Translations under genes and position numbers: made by a program
Part shown: positions 40,791 to 50,004 of the stretch, one piece after another
How the letters are laid out: each line of letters begins with the position of its first letter
Numbering within the stretch: position 1 is the first letter of the stretch
Notes under the pieces: generated by a model
Seen by the model: the letters and a program-made list of their open reading frames with translations, nothing else
Told to the model about the DNA's origin: nothing
The model's database searches: none
Origin: Oxalobacteraceae bacterium UBA6704
Lineage (GTDB): Bacteria; Pseudomonadota; Gammaproteobacteria; Burkholderiales; Burkholderiaceae_D
DNA: 64,000 bases
Direction of reading: 5' to 3'
Assembly: GCA_002454505.1 (NCBI GenBank)
Contig: DKJA01000053.1
Location: forward strand, 62,783 to 126,782

Positions 40791-43055
40791 ATGACCACGA
40801 CCACCACGCCGGCGCCGGACTGGACCCGCTGGCTCACCGATCCGCTGGCGCTAAGCCAGGCCGCCACCGAATACGCCCGCGATAGCTGGCAGCGCAGCGT
40901 GCTGTATGCCGACGTGCGCCGCCGCCGCGGCAACCAGTACCGCGCCCACCTGCGCGAAAAAACCCCGAACGTGCTTGATTTCCCGGCCGACCTGATACTG
41001 GACGGCCGCGAACTGCCGCAGCCCGTCAACTACGGGCTGGTGCGCATCCGCCAGCCGGAAGGCATATCGGCCGATCCGGGCAAGCGGCCGTTCATGGTCG
41101 TCGATCCCCGCGCCGGCCACGGCCCCGGCATCGGCGGCTTCAAGCCGGACAGCGAGATCGGCGCCGCGCTGCACGCCGGCCATCCCTGCTACTTCGTCGG
41201 CTTCCTGCCCGATCCCGTGCCGGGCCAGATACTCGACCACGTGCTGCGCGCCCAGGCCGCGTTCGTGCGCAAGGTGGCCGAGCTGCACCCGGACGCCATC
41301 GGCAAGCCCGTCGTCATCGGCAATTGCCAGGCCGGCTGGCAGGTGATGATGAGCGCCGCCATCGACCCGGAGCTGTTCGGGCCGATCATCCTGGCCGGCG
41401 CGCCGATGTCCTACTGGGCCGGCAGGAACCCGATGCGCTACAGCGGCGGCCTGCTGGGCGGCAGCTGGGCAACGGCGTTCACCAGCGACATCGGCGCGGG
41501 CCGCTTCGACGGCGCGTGGCTGGTGCAGAATTTCGAGAACCTCGACCCGGCCAATACGCTGTGGACCAAGCAGTACAACGTCTACCGCCACGTCGACACG
41601 GAAGGCCCGCGCTACCTGGGCTTCGAGCGCTACTGGGGCGGCCACGTGTTCCTGAACGGCGGCGAGATGCAGTACATCGTCGACAACCTGTTCATCGGGA
41701 ACCGGCTGGCCACCGCCGAACTGCGCACCGCCGACGGCGCCCGCATCGACCTGCGCAACATCCGTTCGCCCGTCATCGTGTTCTGCTCGCACGGCGACAA
41801 CATCACGCCGCCGCCGCAGGCGCTGGGCTGGATCACCGACCTGTATCGCGACGACGCCGAAGTGGCCGCCTACGACCAGACCATCGTGTTCGCCACGCAT
41901 GCCAGCATCGGCCACCTGGGCATCTTCGTGTCCGGCAGCGTGGGCCGCAAGGAGCACCGCGAGTTCGCCGCCAACATCGACATCATCGACCTGCTGCCGG
42001 CCGGGATTTACCGCGCCGTGGTGGACGACGCGCCGGAGGCGAAGGACAGCACGCCGGACGATCCGGCCTACCTGATGACGATACGCCGCAGCGGTGTCGA
42101 CGAGGTGCGCGCGATCGTCCAGCCCGACCCGGCCGCCGAACGGCGCTTCGCCGCGGCCGCCCAGGTCTCGCGGATCAACCTGGCGTGGTACCGCAACACG
42201 GTGCAGCCGTGGGTGCGCGCGTTCGCCACGCCGCTGTCGGCGCGCTGGCTGCAGGCGCTGCATCCGCTGCGCACCGGTTACGAATTCTGGTCGGACCAGC
42301 ATCCGCTGGCCGCCGTCACGGCGTCGCTGGCGGCGCAGGTTGCCGAAGCGCGCCAGCCGGCCGCCGAAGACAACCCGTTCCTGCAGATGCAGGACGCGAT
42401 GTCGCGCGCCACGGTGCAGCTGCTGGACCGCTACCGCGACCAGCGCGATGCGCTGTGCGGCCTGCTGTTCGACACGATCTACGGTGCGCCGGCGGTGCAG
42501 GCATTGGCCGGCATCGATGCGCGCGGCGAGGTGCGGCCGCATCCCGGCAACTCGCCGCAGCATCGCAGCGAGCTGGCCGCGGTACAGGCACGCATGGACG
42601 AAGAAGTGCACCAGGGCGGACTGCCCGAAGCGTTCGCGCGCAGCCTGAACTTCGTGTTCGGCGCGCGGGGCGAGGCCGATGGCCGGCACTTCCGGCGCAT
42701 GTGGGAGTTACTGCGGCCGCACCTGGCGCCGGACCGCACCGGACCGGTGCCCGTGTCGCGGCTGGACGCGTTCCGCACGCTGGTGCGGCACCAGGCGCTG
42801 CTCGCGCAGCACGACAGCGAAGGCGTGCTGGCGGCGATTCCCGCGCTGCTGCGGGATGTACCGGCGGATGTGCTGCACCGGGTCGCCAACGCGATTGCCG
42901 AGATGGCGGAGCAGGGCGGCACGCTGTCCGCCGAAGAGGCCGAACGGCTGCGGCGCGTGCGGGGCTGGTTCGAAGGCGCGGAAATTGCGTCGCAGTCGGC
43001 GCCGCAGAAGCCGGCCGGCCGCGCGACTGCGCGCAAGGCGGCGAAACGGTCGTGA
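40791..43055 (+). CDS. DUF3141-family PhaC-like protein
   Basis: 754 residues from ATG 40791, with AAGGAG 5 bp upstream. The N-terminal half follows DUF3141: FMVVDPRAGHGPGIGGFKPDSEIGAALHAGHPCYFVGFLPDPVPGQ, then VIGNCQAGWQVMMSAAIDPELFGPIILAGAPMSYWAG. The elbow G-N-C-Q-A-G with a Cys nucleophile resembles polyhydroxyalkanoate synthases. A second half (about 440-700) is a helical domain of unknown use. Related proteins of Pseudomonas and Burkholderiales remain uncharacterised. The likely role is acyl-thioester or polyester-related chemistry, but no PHA genes are adjacent. Confidence 0.85.
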   Translation: MTTTTTPAPDWTRWLTDPLALSQAATEYARDSWQRSVLYADVRRRRGNQYRAHLREKTPNVLDFPADLILDGRELPQPVNYGLVRIRQPEGISADPGKRPFMVVDPRAGHGPGIGGFKPDSEIGAALHAGHPCYFVGFLPDPVPGQILDHVLRAQAAFVRKVAELHPDAIGKPVVIGNCQAGWQVMMSAAIDPELFGPIILAGAPMSYWAGRNPMRYSGGLLGGSWATAFTSDIGAGRFDGAWLVQNFENLDPANTLWTKQYNVYRHVDTEGPRYLGFERYWGGHVFLNGGEMQYIVDNLFIGNRLATAELRTADGARIDLRNIRSPVIVFCSHGDNITPPPQALGWITDLYRDDAEVAAYDQTIVFATHASIGHLGIFVSGSVGRKEHREFAANIDIIDLLPAGIYRAVVDDAPEAKDSTPDDPAYLMTIRRSGVDEVRAIVQPDPAAERRFAAAAQVSRINLAWYRNTVQPWVRAFATPLSARWLQALHPLRTGYEFWSDQHPLAAVTASLAAQVAEARQPAAEDNPFLQMQDAMSRATVQLLDRYRDQRDALCGLLFDTIYGAPAVQALAGIDARGEVRPHPGNSPQHRSELAAVQARMDEEVHQGGLPEAFARSLNFVFGARGEADGRHFRRMWELLRPHLAPDRTGPVPVSRLDAFRTLVRHQALLAQHDSEGVLAAIPALLRDVPADVLHRVANAIAEMAEQGGTLSAEEAERLRRVRGWFEGAEIASQSAPQKPAGRATARKAAKRS

Positions 43056-43071
43056 ACCGCGCGGCGGCCCG

Positions 43072-43773
43072 TCAGGCCGCGGCCAACCCCCGCAGCGACG
43101 GCACGATGTCGTGCAGGCTGGCCACCTCGTACGTCGGCACCGCCTGCGAGTCGTTGGCCAGCCGGCCCGGATTGAACCAGCAGCTGTCGATGCCGAACCG
43201 GTTGGCGCCCAGGATGTCCGCATCGAGGCGGTCGCCGACGATGATCGCCTCGTGCTGCACGTAGGCGCGGGCCATCGCGGTGGTGAAGGCGAAGAAGCGG
43301 CTGTCCGGCTTGGCGTGGCCGCACGCTTCGGACGTGGCCACGAACGAGATGTGCGGCAGCAGCCCGGAGCTGGCGATGCGGCGGTTCTGGATCGCGTGCA
43401 CGCCATTGGTGATGATGCCCACCTCGCCGACCTGCGCCAGGGTCTCGCACAGCGCCACGGCGCCGTCGACAAGCACCACGGTGTCGGCCAGCGCCTCCAG
43501 GTACAGCGTGCTGGCCGCGGCGGGATCAAGGCCGAGGCCGTGCAGCGCGAACGTGGCGCGGAACCTCTCCACCTTCAATAAATCCTTGCTGACGGTGCCG
43601 TGTTCGAAACGCTGCCACAGCGCGGCGTTGATCGGCTGATATGTCGCGAACAGTTCGTCCAGACCTTGGTGCACGCCCAACTGCTGCAGGGTGCGGTTGA
43701 ACGAGCGGCGTTCGGATGCCTTGAAGTCGAGCAGCGTGTCGTCGAGGTCGAACAGGAAGAGCCGGTGTTTCAT
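43072..43773 (-). CDS. yjjG: YjjG-type noncanonical pyrimidine nucleotidase (HAD)
   Basis: 233 residues from the ATG giving MKHRLFLFDLDDTLLDFKASERRSF (D9-L-D-D-T). The motif II Thr is in GIITNGVHAIQNRR, the motif III Lys in CGHAKPDSRFFAF and motif IV in IIVGDRLDADILGANRFGIDSCWFNPGR. This set matches YjjG, which removes phosphate from abnormal dUMP/dTMP-like nucleotides to clean the pool. An upstream start 21 bp earlier would only add MTLPLRT. It is convergent with the DUF3141 gene by 16 bp. Confidence 0.92.
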   Translation of the reverse strand: MKHRLFLFDLDDTLLDFKASERRSFNRTLQQLGVHQGLDELFATYQPINAALWQRFEHGTVSKDLLKVERFRATFALHGLGLDPAAASTLYLEALADTVVLVDGAVALCETLAQVGEVGIITNGVHAIQNRRIASSGLLPHISFVATSEACGHAKPDSRFFAFTTAMARAYVQHEAIIVGDRLDADILGANRFGIDSCWFNPGRLANDSQAVPTYEVASLHDIVPSLRGLAAA

Positions 43774-43790
43774 CGTGCGAAGCGGTAGCG

Positions 43791-44213
43791 TCAATCCGGC
43801 ATGCTAGCATGCCCGACGCCGTCGTCGCGCACCCGCTCGGGCCGCGACCACATCCAGATGGCACCCGCGCCCATGCCGGCAGTGGCCAGCACGATCACCC
43901 ACACATGCGGCACCTTCCACAGCATGATCGCCACGCACACGCTCATCGCCAGCGTGGCGCTCAGCTTGGCGCGCCGCGTCACCACGCGGCCATGCCGCCA
44001 GTTGTAAAGCATCGGACCGAACACGCGGTGCCGCTCCAGCCAGGCGGCCAGCCGCGGCGAACTCTTGCCGGCGGCCCAGGCCGACAGCAGGATGAACTCC
44101 GTGGTGGGAATGCCGGGAATGGCCAGCGCCACGATGCCGGCGCCCAGGCTGAGGTAGGCGACGACGAGCCACACGCGGCGCGCGCGGGGCGACAGGGCAT
44201 GCGGCGGGTTCAT
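43791..44213 (-). CDS. ybaN: DUF454 (YbaN-like) inner-membrane protein
   Basis: 140 residues with four hydrophobic segments. It starts RRVWLVVAYLSLGAGIVALAIPGIPTTEFILLSAWAAGKSSPRLAAWLERHRVFGPMLYNWRHGRVVTRRAKL, the standard DUF454 sequence. Its role is unknown. The start ATG overlaps the stop of the hybrid kinase by 4 bp (ATGA), so the two are translationally coupled, suggesting a functional tie. Confidence 0.92.
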   Translation of the reverse strand: MNPPHALSPRARRVWLVVAYLSLGAGIVALAIPGIPTTEFILLSAWAAGKSSPRLAAWLERHRVFGPMLYNWRHGRVVTRRAKLSATLAMSVCVAIMLWKVPHVWVIVLATAGMGAGAIWMWSRPERVRDDGVGHASMPD

Positions 44214-47047
44214 GGTCCGGCAACGCCCGTGTCGGCGATCAGTGCCAACAGCGCATGGATGTCCGCCGGCTTCGTGATGTGCGCATCGCAGCCGGCCGCC
44301 AGCGACGCGGCGATGTCGTGCTGCTGGCCATAGCCGCTCACCGCGATCAGCCGGGCGTGCGCGGAGGCGGGCCGGTTGCGCAGGATGCGCGCCAGCGCGT
44401 GGCCGTTCATGCCGGGCAGCCCGATGTCGAGCAGGTAGACGTCGAAGGCCTGGTCGCTGTGCAGCGCCGTGTCGGCATTGTGGGCCACGTGCGCATCGTG
44501 GCCGGCCGCGCCCAGCAGGCCCTGCATCGCTTCGGCGCCATCGACGTTGTCGTCCACGATCAGCACGCGCCGGCCCGATGCCGCAAGCAGCGGCGTCACC
44601 GGTTGCGGCTCGCCCGAGGGCAGCGGGGCGGCGTCGTGGCGCGGCAGCCGGATCGTGAACGTGCTGCCGGTGCCGATGCCGCCGCTGTGCGCGGCCACGC
44701 TGCCGCCGTGCAGGCCGACCATGCTGCGCACCAGCGCGAGCCCCAGACCGAGGCCGCCTTGCGACCGGTCCGGCGTGCGGGCCGCCTGCGTGAACAGGTC
44801 GAAGATGTCCGGCAGCAGCGACGGGGCGATGCCGATGCCCGTGTCGGCCACTTCCAGCGCCACTTCCGCGGCGCCGGCATGGAGTGTCAACGTGATCTCG
44901 CCGCCCGGTTCCGTGTACTTGGCCGCATTCGTCAGCAGGTTGGCGACCACCTGGATCAGCCGCTTGCGGTCGCCGTGCACCAGCGCTTCGGCCGACCCGA
45001 TGCGCGTGGTCAGCACGTGCCCCGCCCTTTCGATCAGCGGCCTGGCCTGCTCGATGGCGCCCTGCACGACGGCCTTCATGTCCACCGCGGCCAGGTCCAG
45101 TTCCACCAGGCCCCGCTGGACGCGCGACACGTCGAGCAGGTCGTCGATCAGTTCCGTCATGTGGCGCACCTGGCGGGCAATGACGTCCGCCGCGGGGCCG
45201 ATGCGCTCGATGCCCATGCCGGGCATCTTGAGAATCTGCGCGGCGCTGCTGATCGGCGCCAGCGGGTTGCGCAGCTCGTGGGCCAGCATGGCGAGGAATT
45301 CGTCCTTGCGGGTGTTGGCGGCCACCATCGCCTCGGCCGACGAGCGCTGCTCGTGGAAGTCGGTGATCGAGCCCATCCACTTGACCACCGTGCCATCCGG
45401 TCCGCGCACCGGCAAGGCCCGGTTCAGCACCCACCGGTATTCGCCGCTGCGGTGGCGCAGCCGGTGCTCGTGCTCGAACGGCTGGCCGCTGTCCACGCTG
45501 TGCTGCCACGCCTGCCGCAACGCCGACAGGTCGGCCGGCTCGACGACGCTGACCCAGTTGTCGTCGACCAGCGCATCGGCCGGCACGCCGGTGTATTCGC
45601 GGCAGCGCAGGTTGACGTATTCGTTGCGGCCGTCCGGCGTGGCCGTCCACACCATCTGCGGCAGCGTGTCGGCCACCGCATGCAGCTTCTCCTCGCTGAT
45701 GCGCAGCTCGCGCTCCGCGTACAGCTGGCTGGTGACGTCCATATTGGCGGCGACGGCGCCGACGATCGCGCCTGCATCGTCGAGGATGGCGCCGGCCCGC
45801 ATCAGCAGGATGCGGCGCGTGTCCGGCTGGCCGAACGGCTCGATCTCGATCATGTCGCTGCCGACCTTTTCGCCGCGCAGCACGCGCGCCAGCGGCCATT
45901 CGTCCGCCGCGACGGGCTGGCCATGGCGCGGCGAGCCGTCCGCCCACCAGCCTTTCCACGCCGCGTATTCGTGCTGGCCGGCCGGCATCGGATGCTCGCC
46001 CCACAGCTTGCGATTCATCGGATTGACGATGCCGATGCCGCCCTGCGCATCGGCATACACGATGCCTACCGGCGCGGCGGCCAGCAGCGCATCGAGCTGG
46101 CGCCGCTGCGCCTGCGCTTCGGCGGCCAGCGCGCGCGACTGCGCCTCGCTGGCCACCAGTGCCGCTTCGGCCTGGCGCTTGGCGGAGATGTCGGTGAACA
46201 GCAGCGCGACGCCGTCGTGCATGTGCGGCACGCGGCTGGCATACACGCTGAACCAGCGGCCCATCGCATCCGAGCCCTCGGTGAAGCGGCGCGCCTCGCC
46301 GGTGCGGGCGACTTCGCCGTAGATGTCGATCCAGTGCTGCTCGATGTCCGGCAGCATCGCGCGCACGTTCCGGCCCTTGGCGTCGGCGAGGCCCGTCTGC
46401 CGCGCAAAGGCGCTGTTGGTTTCAACGAAGATGTAGTCGACCGGGCGGCCCTGCGCGTCGCGGACGATCTGCATCACGCAGAAGCCTTCGTCCATCGTCT
46501 CGATCAGGTTGTCGTAGCTCTGGCGCAGGCCTTCGCGGCTGACGTGTTCGTGCGTGACGTCGTTGCAGATGACCAGCACGCCGCGCACGCGGCCGCCGTC
46601 CTCGATCGGGCTGTAGCCGTAGGTCCACCACACGTCCTGGCGTTTGCCGTTGCGGGTCAGCGGCACCAGGCGGTCTTCGTACCAGGCACTGGGGCCGCCC
46701 GCCATGACCTGCTCGATGTCCGGGCCGATGATGTGCCACGCCTCGCGCCAGCATTCCCGGCCGGGCGCACCGAGGGCCGCGGGATGCCGTTCGGGGCCCA
46801 GGGTTTCGCGGTAGGCATCGTTGTACAGCTGGAGCAGGTCGTCGCCCCACCAGATGAACATCGGGTGGTTACTGGTGAGCAGCAGGCGCACCACCGTTTT
46901 CAGGGGCTGCGGCCAGCCGGCGGGCGCGCCCAGCGACGTGCCGGCCCAGTCGTGGCCGCGCATGCGCTCGCCCATCTCGCCGCCGCCGGCAAGAAAATCG
47001 GTGTCGTGGTTCAAAGCTGAAAGTGATGCCTGTTGGTCCGGCAGCAC
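44210..47047 (-). CDS. Multi-PAS hybrid sensor histidine kinase
   Basis: 945 residues from GTG 47047. Domains in order: three to four PAS/PAC modules (about 45-560), HisKA with AHELRNPLAP around residue 590 (phospho-His), HATPase_c (about 695-805, LGLGLALVRSMVGLHGGSV), and a C-terminal receiver (about 825-940, LIVDDNVDGAEAM; phospho-Asp in DVYLLDIGLPGMNG). No membrane helix, so it is cytoplasmic. It can autophosphorylate and pass the phosphate within itself to its receiver, then perhaps to a lone receiver or Hpt protein. The signal is likely small-molecule, redox or light through PAS. It overlaps the DUF454 gene. Confidence 0.93.
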   Translation of the reverse strand: MLPDQQASLSALNHDTDFLAGGGEMGERMRGHDWAGTSLGAPAGWPQPLKTVVRLLLTSNHPMFIWWGDDLLQLYNDAYRETLGPERHPAALGAPGRECWREAWHIIGPDIEQVMAGGPSAWYEDRLVPLTRNGKRQDVWWTYGYSPIEDGGRVRGVLVICNDVTHEHVSREGLRQSYDNLIETMDEGFCVMQIVRDAQGRPVDYIFVETNSAFARQTGLADAKGRNVRAMLPDIEQHWIDIYGEVARTGEARRFTEGSDAMGRWFSVYASRVPHMHDGVALLFTDISAKRQAEAALVASEAQSRALAAEAQAQRRQLDALLAAAPVGIVYADAQGGIGIVNPMNRKLWGEHPMPAGQHEYAAWKGWWADGSPRHGQPVAADEWPLARVLRGEKVGSDMIEIEPFGQPDTRRILLMRAGAILDDAGAIVGAVAANMDVTSQLYAERELRISEEKLHAVADTLPQMVWTATPDGRNEYVNLRCREYTGVPADALVDDNWVSVVEPADLSALRQAWQHSVDSGQPFEHEHRLRHRSGEYRWVLNRALPVRGPDGTVVKWMGSITDFHEQRSSAEAMVAANTRKDEFLAMLAHELRNPLAPISSAAQILKMPGMGIERIGPAADVIARQVRHMTELIDDLLDVSRVQRGLVELDLAAVDMKAVVQGAIEQARPLIERAGHVLTTRIGSAEALVHGDRKRLIQVVANLLTNAAKYTEPGGEITLTLHAGAAEVALEVADTGIGIAPSLLPDIFDLFTQAARTPDRSQGGLGLGLALVRSMVGLHGGSVAAHSGGIGTGSTFTIRLPRHDAAPLPSGEPQPVTPLLAASGRRVLIVDDNVDGAEAMQGLLGAAGHDAHVAHNADTALHSDQAFDVYLLDIGLPGMNGHALARILRNRPASAHARLIAVSGYGQQHDIAASLAAGCDAHITKPADIHALLALIADTGVAGP

Positions 47048-47104
47048 GGCGCTGCCACCCGGGCATTCTAAGGCAGAGCGGCGATGGGGGCCGTTTCGTT
47101 CCGG

Positions 47105-47299
47105 TCAGGGGGCGGCGCTGCGTTCCCGCTGCGCTGCTTTTTCCCAGTCGCGCGTGTACGTCTCGGACTTGGCCCGGCACGCCTGCCGTTCGCTCCAGTC
47201 CATCTGCTGGTCGCAGGCCAGGGCCATGTCGCGCGGCGAGTAGGACGAGCAGGCCGACAGCAGCAGCAGGGCGAGTGGCGTTATCAGGTACCGGGTCAT
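47105..47299 (-). CDS. Small lipoprotein
   Basis: 64 residues. The lipobox LLSAC is followed by a short Cys-containing region (DMALACDQQMDWSERQACRAKSE) with two additional Cys that may form a disulfide. It is too short for a known domain. It lies 58 bp from the kinase start and 82 bp from the antiporter, on the same strand as both. Likely an outer- or inner-membrane lipid-anchored peptide; role unknown. Confidence 0.7.
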   Translation of the reverse strand: MTRYLITPLALLLLSACSSYSPRDMALACDQQMDWSERQACRAKSETYTRDWEKAAQRERSAAP

Positions 47300-47380
47300 G
47301 CGGGATTCCTTTGCAGTCGACGAGGGCCCATCTTACCGATAACTTTTGCGAAAATTGTCACGCACTGTCACAGGCCGAGA

Positions 47381-48457
47381 TTACAGGCCGAGACCGGCCA
47401 GCATCAGGAAGGTAGCGAACAGCACGAAGTGCGTCAGTCCCTCGATGGCATTGGTCTCGCCGTCATGGAGGTTGATCGCCGCCACGGCGAGCGACAGCAG
47501 GATCATCGCCGTCTGCACCGGGGACAGGGCCATCTGCAGCGGGCTGTCGCCCAGCAGGGCCAGCGCTTCCATGATCGGCACGGTCAGGATGACGGTGGAC
47601 AGCGACGCGCCCAGCGCGATATTGACCACCGGCTGCATGCGGTTGGCCAGCGCGGCGCGCACGGCGGTGAGGATTTCCGGGCTGGCCGAAATGAACGCCA
47701 CCAGTACCGCCGCGACGACCGGCGGCACGCCCGTGCCGACGAGGCCCGCATCCATCGTCTTCGCCATCGTTTCGGCCAGGATGCCGATGATGATCACCCC
47801 GCCCACCAGCAGGCCGATCGACAGCCGCGCGCTGCCCGGGTGGGCGTGGCCTTCGGTGCCCGTCTCGGCATAGCTGTAGCTGAAGAAGTAGCTGTGCTGG
47901 GTCGTCTGCAGCCGCAGGAACATCCCGTACAGCAGCACCATGATGACGATGGTGAAGATCGAATAGGTCTTCCACGACGCGGCTGGAATGAACTCCGGCA
48001 CGATCATCGAAATGCCGATGGCGGTGAGGATCATCACGATGTAGGTGTTGCCCGAGTCGACGTTGTACGGCTGCTCGCCGTGGCGCAGGCCGCCCAGGAT
48101 GGCGGCCACGCCGAGGATGCCGTTCAGGTCCAGCATCACGGCCGAATAGATCGTGTCCCGCACCAGCGTGGGCGAACTGGTATGCGACATCATGATGGCG
48201 AGGATCACCACCTCCACCAGCACGGCGGCCAGCGTCAGGATCATCGTGCCGTAGGGCTCGCCGACCTTTTCCGCCAGCACCTCCGCGTGATGGGCCACCC
48301 GCAGCGATGCCAGCAGGATCGCACCGATCAGCAGCACGGCGGCGGCCAGCGACGCTGTCTGGCCGGCAGCCAGCGCGGCGTGTTCGAGGGGGAAGGCGAG
48401 CATCGCGGCGATGGCCGCGACGATGAGGAAACGTTCCTGCCGGAGGAGGGCGAGCAT
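47381..48457 (-). CDS. chaA: ChaA-type Ca2+/H+ (Na+/H+) antiporter
   Basis: 358 residues, about eleven membrane helices. The two CaCA repeats are visible: EKVGEPYGTMILTLAAVLVEVVILAIMM in the first and VVAAVLVAFISASPEILTAVRAALANRMQPVVNIALGASLSTVILTVP in the second, each with acidic residues that bind cation. VDSGNTYIVM and an acidic loop lie between. The protein would move Ca2+ or Na+ out in exchange for protons under alkaline or calcium stress. It appears to stand alone. Confidence 0.93.
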   Translation of the reverse strand: MLALLRQERFLIVAAIAAMLAFPLEHAALAAGQTASLAAAVLLIGAILLASLRVAHHAEVLAEKVGEPYGTMILTLAAVLVEVVILAIMMSHTSSPTLVRDTIYSAVMLDLNGILGVAAILGGLRHGEQPYNVDSGNTYIVMILTAIGISMIVPEFIPAASWKTYSIFTIVIMVLLYGMFLRLQTTQHSYFFSYSYAETGTEGHAHPGSARLSIGLLVGGVIIIGILAETMAKTMDAGLVGTGVPPVVAAVLVAFISASPEILTAVRAALANRMQPVVNIALGASLSTVILTVPIMEALALLGDSPLQMALSPVQTAMILLSLAVAAINLHDGETNAIEGLTHFVLFATFLMLAGLGL

Positions 48458-48543
48458 GGACTTAAGAAATCATTAAAGATTCCTTATTGTAATCGTTGGT
48501 CGCTGGGAAAGATGCAGGGCGCGGTTGGTGACGCCACAAAAAA

Positions 48544-49683
48544 GGCTCTGTCACCCGAGCTTGTTGAAACGGCCTGAACTTTTCCGCTGTTGCGTTGTCT
48601 GAGCCATACCGACCGATCGACATGGTCATCACCGACAACGGAGGCAGCCGTGAAAACGCATCCCTTCAACCAGTTCGTCGAACGCCTGCGCCGCGTGCTG
48701 GCGCACCTGTCGCGCAGGCAGGTGGCCACCGTGAGCGAAGTGGTCGCCGCCTTCGCAGCCCACAGCCTGTGCCTGGACCTGATCGAGCAGCACGGACGCC
48801 AGCATCCCGGCTGCCCTCATTGTCGCTGCGCGGATGTCTACCGGCACGGCTACGCGGCCGGCCTGCAGCGCTACCGCTGTCGGGCCTGCGGCCGCACCTA
48901 CAACGCGCTGACCGGAACGCCGCTCGCCTGTCTGCGGCTGCGCGAGAAATGGCTGCCCTACCTTGCATGCATGCTCGATTCGAAGACGGTGCGTAAATCG
49001 GCCGATGCCGTCGGGATTCACCGCAACACGAGTTTCCGCTGGCGGCACCGTTTCCTGACCGGCGCGAGGCAGCAACGGCCGGCGCAGTTGCAGGGCATCG
49101 TGGAGGCGGACGAGACGTTCATTCTCGAATCGCAAAAGGGGTCGCGTAATCTGACGCGGCCGGCGCGTCATCGGGGTGGACGCGCCAGCACGCGCGGCAT
49201 CACCAGGCAGCACGATTGCATCCTCGTGGCGCGCGATCGGGCCGGACAGACGCTGGACTGGCTGACCGGCCGCGGCCCGGTGTCGGCCGGCCAGCTCGGG
49301 CGCTGCCTGGGCCCCGTGCTGGCGCCGGACGTGGTGCTGGTCACCGATGCCGCCAAGGCGTATCGATCGTTCAGCCGCGCCGCCGGCATCGTGCACAAGC
49401 CGCTCAACCAGTGCGCCGGCATGCGCGTCGACGGCCCGTATCACCTGCAAAACGTCAACGGCTATCACAGCCGCTTCAAGGGCTGGCTGGCGCGCTTCCG
49501 CGGTGTCGCCAGCCGCTATCTGCCGAACTACCTGGGCTGGCATCGCGCGCTCGACACGCGCAGCATCGACACCCCGGCGCAATTCCTGTCGGCGGCGATC
49601 GTGCCGAAACAATAAACACCGCGCCGCTGACCGCGCGCCGGATCGACACCGCAGCGATTTCAACAAGCTCGGGTGACAGAGCC
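48544..49683. mobile_element. IS1595-family insertion sequence (intact)
   Basis: 1140 bp bounded by perfect 26-bp inverted repeats: GGCTCTGTCACCCGAGCTTG at 48544-48563 continues to 48569, and the right repeat (49658-49683) is its exact reverse complement. Flanking both ends is the 8-bp direct repeat ACAAAAAA (48536-48543 and 49684-49691), the target-site duplication expected for this family. Size fits the shorter IS1595 subgroups. Only one gene, the transposase, lies inside. Intact ends, duplication and open reading frame argue for recent insertion. Confidence 0.95.
48650..49615 (+). CDS. IS1595-family transposase
   Basis: 321 residues from GTG 48650 with GGAGG upstream; an earlier TTG start at 48590 would add residues unlike the family. 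A zinc ribbon is present (CPHCRCADVYRHGYAAGLQRYRCRACGRTYNALTGTPL, about 45-85). The catalytic core has D154 in VEADETF and D233 in VTDAAKAY; NGYHSRFKGW gives the region of the third acid, where a His stands in the usual Glu or Asn place. The DDE-type enzyme would cut and paste the element. It is complete and in frame. Confidence 0.93.
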   Translation: MKTHPFNQFVERLRRVLAHLSRRQVATVSEVVAAFAAHSLCLDLIEQHGRQHPGCPHCRCADVYRHGYAAGLQRYRCRACGRTYNALTGTPLACLRLREKWLPYLACMLDSKTVRKSADAVGIHRNTSFRWRHRFLTGARQQRPAQLQGIVEADETFILESQKGSRNLTRPARHRGGRASTRGITRQHDCILVARDRAGQTLDWLTGRGPVSAGQLGRCLGPVLAPDVVLVTDAAKAYRSFSRAAGIVHKPLNQCAGMRVDGPYHLQNVNGYHSRFKGWLARFRGVASRYLPNYLGWHRALDTRSIDTPAQFLSAAIVPKQ

Positions 49684-49694
49684 ACAAAAAAAGA

Positions 49695-49721
49695 GGTGGC
49701 CGGGCGTGAAGCCGGGCCACC
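49695..49721 (-). terminator. Rho-independent terminator interrupted at its T-run by the IS
   Basis: GGTGGCC (49695-49701) and GGCCACC (49715-49721) pair, with GGC/GCC extension inside, and on the minus strand the hairpin is followed by TCTTTTTTT (49694 down to 49686). The IS duplication ACAAAAAA falls inside the T-run. No coding gene reaches it from the right on the minus strand. Confidence 0.75.
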
Positions 49722-50004
49722 TGAAGGGAAGCGCGCCATGGGGCAGGCGCAGGTGAAACTCCGTACGTGTTGCATGTCCTGCTGTGCACCGCGGTGTGTT
49801 GCGGGTCACGAGAACTGCAGTGTAAGGTCTTTCGACAACTTGTTATACCGCAGTTAATTGGAAGTTGACTTCGGAAAAACAGAAGGTTCACCGTTCAGCC
49901 GCCCGATCAGCCGCCCGATCAGCCCCTGTGGCGGCCAGAAAGTTGCCGTAAAGCGAAGCCTCCGTTATATACTCAACTACATAACGATCGCTGACGGGAA
50001 CCCC

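Noticed and set aside
49476..49775. 100-codon minus-strand frame across the right end of the IS
   Set aside because: It runs through the IS inverted repeat, so it is a product of the insertion rather than an old gene.
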